DNA from: an uncultured Blautia sp.
Lineage (GTDB): Bacteria; Bacillota; Clostridia; Lachnospirales; Lachnospiraceae
Assembly (NCBI GenBank): GCA_934364795.1
Contig: CAKRMK010000024.1
Span: 1 to 47,190 of the forward strand
DNA length: 47,190 nt
Reading direction: 5' to 3'
Translations under genes and position numbers: made by a program
Shown: in pieces, positions 26,276 through 35,100 of the stretch
Layout: every line of letters starts with the position of its first letter
Numbering within the stretch: the first letter of the stretch is position 1
Notes under the pieces: generated by a model
What the model saw: the letters and a program-made list of their open reading frames with translations, nothing else
Database searches by the model: none
What the model was told of the DNA's origin: nothing

Positions 26276-26857
26276 ATGGATACCCCAACGATCACACAAT
26301 ACTACAGAGAAGCGGACCCGAACAAACGTCTGGCCCTTCTGAATATGTCTATTGAGGCAGGAGAGGAACCAGAACTGAACCAGATTCGTAAAGAATTATG
26401 GGAAATCCGTTATCAGGATAAATCAGAGCTGGGACCGGATGAGCGTGCCGACGGGCTGATCGCTCTTTGGATGCTGATGGAATTTAACCGTGACAGCGGC
26501 AAGCGCTTCATGGGAGTACGCGGCGGCCGCAAAGAAATCCAGAAGCAGCTGGATAAAATGAAATTCCAGGAGATCCGTGGGAAAGGAAAGGACTATGAGG
26601 ACCTTCTTTACAGAGAGTGCTGCCACATGGTCAAGACTTATATGGAGCTTTGTGAGACGGATAAGGCATATAATTCTACTTTGTTTGGAATCATCCGTAT
26701 GGGAAGCGCCCAGGCAAAGGAGAAGCTGAAAGCGGATATTTACCATACCGCCATAGAGCTGCCTCAGACTCTTAAGATGGAAGAAGAGCTGGGAATGATT
26801 ACCAGAGCTGCAAGAGAAATGTACGAGCTTCATTTCCCGGGAGAAGGCAGTCTTTGA
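26276..26857 (+). CDS. DUF6553 family protein
   Basis: A 193-residue, probably cytoplasmic and mostly helical protein; I recognise it only as resembling DUF6553, with no known function. There is no signal peptide or membrane segment. It is rich in charged residues. Distinct segments are TQYYREADPNKRLALLNMSIEAGEEPE at the start, and LGPDERADGLIALWMLMEFNRD and GVRGGRKEIQKQLDKM in the middle. The ATG at 26276 has AAAGGAGAAG upstream and lies 11 nt after glf, so it is probably co-transcribed. A role linked to glf is suggested only by this position. Confidence 0.65.
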   Translation: MDTPTITQYYREADPNKRLALLNMSIEAGEEPELNQIRKELWEIRYQDKSELGPDERADGLIALWMLMEFNRDSGKRFMGVRGGRKEIQKQLDKMKFQEIRGKGKDYEDLLYRECCHMVKTYMELCETDKAYNSTLFGIIRMGSAQAKEKLKADIYHTAIELPQTLKMEEELGMITRAAREMYELHFPGEGSL

Positions 26858-26892
26858 AATATGTGAAAATGGTTTTGTAATGTTATAAAATG

Positions 26893-26976
26893 AAAAGTCC
26901 TTCACTTTGAGGTCTTAGGTATGTTTGGAAACAATTCTGTTATTTTTGGACATATCTTTCAAAGTGAAGGACTTTT
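26893..26976. terminator. Long-armed bidirectional terminator
   Basis: An 18-bp perfect inverted repeat (26893-26910 and 26959-26976) with a 48-nt loop whose ends can also pair imperfectly (AGGTATGTTTGG with GGACATATCT). T-runs follow on the right and A-runs precede on the left. It lies between convergent genes, the DUF6553 gene (plus) and the transposase (minus), and suits both. Confidence 0.7.
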
Positions 26977-26984
26977 TTGTTTTT

Positions 26985-28496
26985 TTAATATCGTAACAGA
27001 CGCCTGATCTGGAGCTGGTTCAGATACTTATTGTGCAGATTCAGACCAAGAACCCTTTCACAGGCATCCAGCAGCTCATCATAATAAGTGAACTGATAAA
27101 TATTTCCGGAAATCTGTACACAGTTATATCGTTGCAGGGAGTCTATGATCTGCGCCGTGGAAAAACGGAAATCCAGCTTGGCCTGAAGCATCCGCATGAT
27201 GACAAAAGCAGTAAAACATATGATGAAATGTGCATTGATTTTTTCCGGAGTCCAGATAAAAGAGGGCAGTGAGTCATAATTGCTTTTCATAGCGCGAAAA
27301 TTGGATTCCATACGTCGAAGCCCGTTATAGCACAAAAACAGGGAAGAAGAATCTGCCTGCAGTTCGCTGGTGACAATGGCGTAATATCCATCCAGTTTTA
27401 ATCCTGTTTTGCGGCCGATGGTTTCTCTTGCAAGGCGTTGCTGCCTTGCCTGTAATTCATGGTAACACACAAATTGTTTTTCTCTGTTTTCAAAAATACG
27501 TTCTTTGTAAAGCAGCGGTGATGTGTCAGCAGAATCGCTCCAGGCATTCAGCTTCTGGTAGCCATCGGTGAGAATCCATTCTTTAAATTCCAGGTCTGCA
27601 TTGTAAACAGACTGTTCGTAAATGAAACCGTCAGGAACCAGCCCGTCACAGATAAAGGGCTGGCTTTTTGTCCGTTTTGCAGAGGTAAAAATATAACGGC
27701 AGTCAAAACCGTCCTTTTTGATTCTCTTTACAGCTGTGGAAACGGACTGGTTCAACTGGATATCACCTGTAAAAAGATCGTATGCAACCGGGATTCCCTG
27801 GTGATCTGTCAATAGCTTCAGCCTCAGTGTGGAATCGGTTCTTTTGGAATTAGGCTGTGTTTCGGATGTCCGGATTCCGGGAATGGAGAATGTGTAATCT
27901 GTCTGATCCAGAAAAGCCACAGAAAGATCCCTGTCAAGTAAAGCATGAGAGTGTTCAAAGATCCATTTCTGAATATCTTTTTGGTATTTTACGATTATAT
28001 TTAGTGCGGAGTCAATATGTTCCTGGGAAAAAGCAGGTACAGTCTCAAAATAGCTCTCCTTTTTCATGGTGGTGGTCCAGGGAGTATTGGGATACAGAAT
28101 CTGGGAAATCACAATAAATCGAAAAACTTCTTCTATATTGTAGGGAAGAGAAAGCTTCCAGGCCTTTGTACGCCAGAAAATATCCAGCTGTAGTTCTTTG
28201 TACAAAAATTTCAAAATCCCATAGCCGATATTTTTCTGTGAAAGCTCACTTGGAAGGAGGGGAGTAGTGAGGTCTATGTATACAACGGAATTTTTCCTGG
28301 TTTCCCGTTCCTGGTTCATGTCAGCAACTACCTGCTCGAAATGGGCAACCGGGTCCGGATATTCTTTTTTTAATTCTTCCAGATAACCAAGAGGCATGAT
28401 GGTTTTCTGGCGGGTAGTTTTCCTTTCTTTATCATAGTAGGATTCGGTGATGGCAAGATAAGTGCCTTTAGGTTTGGGAGTTTTTTTCAGAAACAT
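26985..28496 (-). CDS. IS1634-like transposase, middle catalytic Asp not evident
   Basis: A 503-residue protein of the IS4/IS1634-type DDE transposase group. Seen: an N-terminal GTYLAITESYYDKERKTTRQK segment typical of IS1634; a candidate first acid in AFLDQTDYTFSI (Asp197); GIPVAYDLFTGDIQLNQSV; and YNGLRRMESNFRAMKS with Glu397, the usual final acid. Where relatives have a D-R-G-type second Asp, this reads FTSAKRTKSQ (270-279), so the middle acid looks lost or displaced. I start at 28496 with AGGAGG 6 nt upstream, dropping 39 unrelated residues from a longer frame. Ends of an insertion sequence were not resolved. It could be a decayed or domesticated transposase. Confidence 0.8.
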   Translation of the reverse strand: MFLKKTPKPKGTYLAITESYYDKERKTTRQKTIMPLGYLEELKKEYPDPVAHFEQVVADMNQERETRKNSVVYIDLTTPLLPSELSQKNIGYGILKFLYKELQLDIFWRTKAWKLSLPYNIEEVFRFIVISQILYPNTPWTTTMKKESYFETVPAFSQEHIDSALNIIVKYQKDIQKWIFEHSHALLDRDLSVAFLDQTDYTFSIPGIRTSETQPNSKRTDSTLRLKLLTDHQGIPVAYDLFTGDIQLNQSVSTAVKRIKKDGFDCRYIFTSAKRTKSQPFICDGLVPDGFIYEQSVYNADLEFKEWILTDGYQKLNAWSDSADTSPLLYKERIFENREKQFVCYHELQARQQRLARETIGRKTGLKLDGYYAIVTSELQADSSSLFLCYNGLRRMESNFRAMKSNYDSLPSFIWTPEKINAHFIICFTAFVIMRMLQAKLDFRFSTAQIIDSLQRYNCVQISGNIYQFTYYDELLDACERVLGLNLHNKYLNQLQIRRLLRY

Positions 28497-28943
28497 GTGG
28501 AACCTCCTGGGTAATTTACAAAATAATTTATGGGATGTGTTATTGATTGTTTTTATGATAGTAAACGTATCTGTCCTGAAAATAATTTTAACATGATTGA
28601 AACAATACATCAAGATACACCATAAAAAACGCTGAATTAGTACTACAAAAACAGATAAATATTGTAAGAAAATATGATTGGAAAGTAAAAATAATTATAC
28701 AATTTGACGAAAAAATCTAAGGCATTGAAAGCGAAAAAACCTCTGCTTGTTTTGGGTAAAAGGGCAGAAATATAAAAATACATGATAAGTGGAATTATTT
28801 TTGTGAAAATAATTAAAAAAATGAGTAATAATTATATATATAACTAAATACACTATATAGAACATTGTATTATGCTCATCAATAATTTGCTAAAACAGCG
28901 AAAATATAAGCTTTTTTTCGTTATTTTAAAATATTGAAAAATA

Positions 28944-28972
28944 TTGATGCGAAAAACGTTGTGTGTTAATAT
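28944..28972 (+). promoter_or_regulatory. Promoter of the adhesin gene
   Basis: TTGATG (28944-28949), 17-nt spacer, TAATAT (28967-28972), about 180 nt before the adhesin start. Confidence 0.55.
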
Positions 28973-29057
28973 AAAGAAAATAGTTTTGCATAAATCAAGT
29001 ATGGTAACTGTTGAGGATTTTTTTCTAATAATATTCAAGGAGGGCAATATATATTTT

Positions 29058-29096
29058 ATGAAGAACATGTTAGAAAAAGCACTGGATTCAGGATGA
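29058..29096 (+). CDS. Possible 12-residue leader peptide
   Basis: ATG at 29058 to TGA at 29094 encodes MKNMLEKALDSG, with AAGGAGGG at 29037-29044, a 13-nt gap that is rather long. It sits in the adhesin leader, 54 nt before the adhesin start. It might be translated upstream of the adhesin; equally it may be chance. No run of a single amino acid or terminator suggests classical attenuation. Confidence 0.22.
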   Translation: MKNMLEKALDSG

Positions 29097-29150
29097 GATG
29101 CGAATAGAAAAATAAAAATCAGTCATAAGCAGACAAAAGGAGGACATGAC

Positions 29151-32100
29151 ATGAAAACAAAGAAATCAAGGCTGAAATCATTTTTTGCCATGCTTTTGGT
29201 CGTATCCATGGTCTGTCAGCAGTCAAGTCTGACGGTACTTGCAACAGAGGATACATACGAAGCAGACGGGGAGACTGTGGCACAGGAAGTTCCTGTTGTC
29301 CAAGAAACTACTGGCGAAATTCAGCAGCAAAATGAGCAGGCAGCAGAAGGTACAGCTGCAGAGGAACAGAGTGAGCCTGTAGTGCAGGATCAGACAGAAA
29401 GCGAAAATGTAGAAGGCTTAGAACAAGTGACAGAAGCTTCTACAGATCAACCGACAGTAGAGATAACGGATGTTCCGTCAGACCAACCAACGGCAGAAGC
29501 AGAAGTAACAGAAGCTCCATCAGAGGAACCGACGGCAGAAGTAACAGAAGCTCCGTCAGAGAAACCGGCAGCAGAAGTAACAGAAGCTCCGTCAGAAGAA
29601 CCGGCAGCGGAAGTAACAGAAGCTCCGTCTGAAAAACCAGAAGTGACAGATGTTCCACAGGTGGAGCCAACCGCAGAAGTAACGGAAGTTCCCACAGAGA
29701 AACCAACCGCAGAAGTGACAGAAATGCCGGCAGAGAAACCAACTGCAGATCCTACAGTTACACCTGACGAACCAACAGAGGCTCCAGCACCAAGCGCAGA
29801 GGCTACTCCAATTCCGGAAATTAGTATAGAACCTACAGAAACGCCGGCTCTGACTCCGAAAATAACAGAAGCACCGACAGAAGAACAAGCGGAAGTGGTA
29901 GGAAGTGTTACGCAGGAAGTTCTGAATCGCGAAGTTGACGGGAATATGGCCGCTGTTATAAAATTTAAAATTAAAGTTGAAAATTGTTCTGTTGACAAGG
30001 ACGCTGTAACAGACATAAAAGCTATTTTGCCTGAAACTTTAACCTTTCTTACTGATAATGAAACCACAGAAGATTATATAGTAGAGAATGGAACGATAGC
30101 TTGGAAAAAACAGGAAATTTCAGCATATGAAGTGAAAGAATATGTTTTTTTTGCACTTGTGAATGAAAATGTTACAGACACTAAAAATTTAATTGTAAAA
30201 TTTTACATTGATGATGAAAAAATTCCCGACAATAAAGTAAGCTGGGCAAATACTGAATTATTGAATATTGCGAAAGTGGAAGAAGCTCCAACCTTATTAT
30301 CTTCAGTCTGTAGTGGGGTTGAAGTAACGGTAACTGCAGATGAGGGCGTTTTAGAGCCAGGTACTACTTTAAATGTAAAAAAAGTTAGTACTATAAAAGC
30401 AACAGAGGCTGTTGAAGATATACTTGCAGAAAATCAGTCAGTAGAAGAATTAGTTGCTTTTGATGTTACACTTGTAAAAGATGGCGAAGAAGTTCAACCT
30501 AATGGACAGGTTAATCTTTCGTTTGCAAATATTTCTTTTGTAGATCAGGCAGAAGACGAAGATAAAGAACTGGTTATTGCACATGTTGCCGATAGCATGA
30601 CCGATGCAGAAGATATGGGAGAAATAATTGTTTCTGATGATTCAGTAGCAGTGGATACCACACACTTTTCCGTATATGCAGTAGCATTGGTAAAAGCAAG
30701 CGATGAAACTGAATATAAAACAATAACAGAGAAATATGAATCACAGAATGGATTTAATTATAATGACGGAAATAACAGTTATAGTTCAATTGCATTTGAC
30801 TTTCATATATTCGCAAAAGAATCTACAATAACTAACCATACAAATGGTAATATTGCTGCAAATAAATTTAATGGCGGTGGACACGGAATTGGTACGAATC
30901 AGAATAGAGAGGATAATGTACTTGAGTATAATTATTTTGGTGAATCCGCCAACGGAGTAGGAACCATTGCCAGTGGAATTACTGTTATCGGAAAGAATAT
31001 TTCTACATCTAAAGAGAACAACGGTAAAGAACTTACGATTGGAAATGGTACGAAACAGGAAGAAAGTGTATCTAAAAATATTTATAAAGAAGCGCAGGAA
31101 TCTGACGCATTTATTGATATTGACAGTGAATTAGAAAATCTAAAACTGATATCTAAAGATATGGCGCAAAATGGAACCAGCAGTGAGATTAAAACAGATT
31201 TTCCGGCAGATACTAATAATAAGATAGTTGTTGATTTATCAAATTCACAAAATCAGATTAATTATTTGAATGTTACAGCAGAACAGTTACGAAGAAATGG
31301 AAATAAAAGTATAATTTTGTTCAAGGGATTATCTGGAAAAACATTAATTGTGAATGTGGATATGACAGGAGCAGATCCAGCGGCACTTGAGAATATTGTA
31401 TCAGAGATTGAAGGATTTAGTAATGGAGAAACTGTTGTACGATCTGAGTGTAATCTTTTGTGGAATTTTTATGAAAGAAAAAATGGTCAAATTCAATCTT
31501 ATACAACATCCGAAGATCAGTATGCCAAAATTGGAACCAGTGATTATTTTATGGGTACAATTCTGGCTCCAGGTGCAAATGTAAAATATGGTGCATTGAA
31601 TGGATCTGTGATTGCACAGAAAACCGAAAGCTCTGGAAAGGAATCCCACAATTGGAGGTACTCTGGTTTATCTGCTACTATAACAGTTAATAAATCTTTT
31701 GATGTAAGTAATGCTTCTGCACAGACATTCTATTTTGCAATCTTTTTAGATCAAGGTGTAACCAGAGTTACGGATCAAGCTGTTAAATCTGTTACTTTGT
31801 CCGGGGGACAATCGGGCACAGTGAAGTTTAGCAATTTAAAATCTGGAGTAACATATTATGTTTATGAAACAGATGTAAATGGAAATCCTGTGGGAGATAA
31901 TTTTGCTTACACAATTGTTGGAGGAAATGGAAAAGTCATTATACCTGAACAGGGAAATAATGATATAAGTATTAGCAATACAACTAAACAGATACAGACA
32001 TCAATTGAAATAACTGCTAATAAAAAATTGAAAGGAGGGGTATTACAGGCTAATCAGTTTAGGTTTACTCTAACTCAAATTGATGACAATGGAAATCCAT

Positions 32101-35100
32101 GTGGAACTCCAGTGACAGCAACAAATGATGCAAATGGGTATATTGCATTTCCGGAGATTACTTACACAACTGTAGGTGCATATAATTATGTGATAGAGGA
32201 AATTACCGGAACCGATGACAAATATGAATATGATACAAGTTCTTATAATGTAGAGGTGAGGGTAAGTGATGATGGAAATGGTGGCCTGACAGTAAGTAAA
32301 ACAATCACCAAAAACGGTACGAAAGTAGCCGTTGCCGAATTTATTAATAAGTGCATAAAAGTTGATATTGAAGGAAGTAAAACTTGGTCTGATAATAACA
32401 ATAAATATACCACCCGTCCGGGAGAGATTACAATCCGTGTAAAGAACGGAACAAGAGAAGTAGCGAGTACGACAGTAACCGCAGCTAACAACTGGAGTTA
32501 TGAGTTTAAAGGTCTGCCGAAGTATGACAGTGATGGAAATGAAATCCAGTATAGCATTGAAGAAGATGCAGTAACCGGTTATGATTCCAGTGTAACCGGT
32601 TATGATGTAGAAAATACGCTACAGACCATTGACATCAGTGGAAGCAAGGAATGGAACGATGCGGGAAATGAGGGCGCACGCCCAACAGAGATCACCGTAC
32701 GTCTTCTTGCAGACGGAAAGGAAGTGGACCATGCCGAGGCGAACGAGTCAAACGGCTGGAGCTGGAGCTTCAGTGGAAAGCCGAAATACGCAGCCGGAAA
32801 CGAGATCAAATATTCGGTAGTGGAAGACAATGTAGAGAACTATACGACAGAAAAGGGAACCGGAAAGTACGATATCAAGAATACGTATAACCCGGGAAAG
32901 ACCAGCATCCATGTGACCAAGGCATGGAACGATGCCGGAAACAAGGATGGAAAACGGCCGTTGAGCGTGAAAGTGGAGCTTTACGCAGACGGAAAGGCAA
33001 CCGGAAAGACCGCAACCCTGAATGAGTCAAATGGCTGGAGCTACACCTGGAGTGATCTTGATGAGAAGTCAAATGGAAGAACCATTACTTACAGTGTAAA
33101 GGAAAAGGATGTAAATGCAGCATATACGGTAACGTATGATGGCGATGGAAAAGGAAACTTCACCGTGACCAACACCCATACCCCGGAGACTGTTGACATC
33201 AGTGGAAGCAAGGAATGGAACGATGCGGGAAATGAGGGCGCACGCCCAACAGAGATCACCGTACGTCTTCTTGCAGACGGAAAGGAAGTGGACCATGCCG
33301 AGGCGAACGAGTCAAACGGCTGGAGCTGGAGCTTCAGTGGAAAGCCGAAATACGCAGCCGGAAACGAGATCAAATATTCGGTAGTGGAAGACAATGTAGA
33401 GAACTATACGACAGAAAAGGGAACCGGAAAGTACGATATCAAGAATACGTATAACCCGGGAAAGACCAGCATCCATGTGACCAAGGCATGGAACGATGCC
33501 GGAAACAAGGATGGAAAACGGCCGTTGAGCGTGAAAGTGGAGCTTTACGCAGACGGAAAGGCAACCGGAAAGACCGCAACCCTGAATGAGTCAAATGGCT
33601 GGAGCTACACCTGGAGTGATCTTGATGAGAAGTCAAATGGAAGAACCATTACTTACAGTGTAAAGGAAAAGGATGTAAATGCAGCATATACGGTAACGTA
33701 TGATGGCGATGGAAAAGGAAACTTCACCGTGACCAACACCCATACCCCGGAGACTGTTGACATCAGTGGAAGCAAGGAATGGAACGATGCGGGAAATGAG
33801 GGCGCACGCCCAACAGAGATCACCGTACGTCTTCTTGCAGACGGAAAGGAAGTGGACCATGCCGAGGCGAACGAGTCAAACGGCTGGAGCTGGAGCTTCA
33901 GTGGAAAGCCGAAATACGCAGCCGGAAACGAGATCAAATATTCGGTAGTGGAAGACAATGTAGAGAACTATACGACAGAAAAGGGAACCGGAAAGTACGA
34001 TATCAAGAATACGTATAACCCGGGAAAGACCAGCATCCATGTGACCAAGGCATGGAACGATGCCGGAAACAAGGATGGAAAACGGCCGTTGAGCGTGAAA
34101 GTGGAGCTTTACGCAGACGGAAAGGCAACCGGAAAGACCGCAACCCTGAATGAGTCAAATGGCTGGAGCTACACCTGGAGTGATCTTGATGAGAAGTCAA
34201 ATGGAAGAACCATTACTTACAGTGTAAAGGAAAAGGATGTAAATGCAGCATATACGGTAACGTATGATGGCGATGGAAAAGGAAACTTCACCGTGACCAA
34301 CACCCATACCCCGGAGACCATAAACATCGATGGCTCCAAAACCTGGAACGACAACGGCGATGAATCCAATCGTCCATCCAGCATCATCATCAATCTTCTT
34401 GCCAATGGCACAGTGGTTGACACCAAAGAAGTAACTGCTATAGATAACTGGACCTGGAAGTTTGAAGGAAAACCGAAATACGAATCTGGAAAAGAAATCA
34501 AATACACCGTATTAGAAGACCCGGTTGACGGATTCATTTCATCCAAAGGTGACGGAGATTACGATATTGTAAATACTCCGACCAAGGTAACCATCAACAA
34601 AGTAGAAGCCAGAAACAAAGAGAATCTTTCAGGTGCAACCCTTCAGATTAAGGATGCAGACCTCAATGTGGTTGAAGAATGGGTTACAGATGGAACACCA
34701 CATGTAATTATCGGAAAACTTGCAATTGGTAAAACTTACACATTAGTTGAAACAATAGCACCGAAAGGATATGCAGTTGCAGATCCGGTTACATTTACCG
34801 TTGAGGAAGATGCCACAAAGAATGAAATAACACTTGTAGATGTATACTCTGCAAAAGGCTCCCTGTCCCTGACAGCAACCAAGCGCCTTACCACAAACGA
34901 AACTGCTCTTTTGCCAGATCAGTTCACATTTGTCCTTTGCGACAAAGATGGAAACATCCTTCAGACAAAGAAAAATGATGCAGATGGTAATGTAACATTT
35001 GACGAGATCCCATATGTTCTGAAAGCAGAGATAGATGAGAATGGTTCTTATGTTTACACAGATGAAACGGGCTCCTATGAGTACACTGTGAAAGAAGTAA

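Larger units (their letters stand above)
28497..29150. other. AT-rich intergenic region before the giant adhesin
   Basis: About 650 bases, strongly AT-rich, with no gene supported beyond a possible 12-codon frame (29058-29096). It holds the adhesin promoter (28944-28972) and about 170 nt of leader. The 28600-28900 part shows no clear structure. I looked for transposon ends and found only weak similarity between 26938-26960 and the reverse of 28563-28590. Confidence 0.5.

Noticed and set aside
26938..28590. Insertion-sequence ends around the transposase
   Set aside because: A partial match (TTATTTT..GGACA) exists between 26938-26960 and the reverse of 28563-28590, but it is short, imperfect, and the left part also lies in the loop of a terminator. 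No target duplication was identified.
32629..34318. CRISPR-like or insertion-sequence repeat block
   Set aside because: Units are 564 bp, contiguous, in frame and coding; they are protein-domain repeats, not CRISPR.
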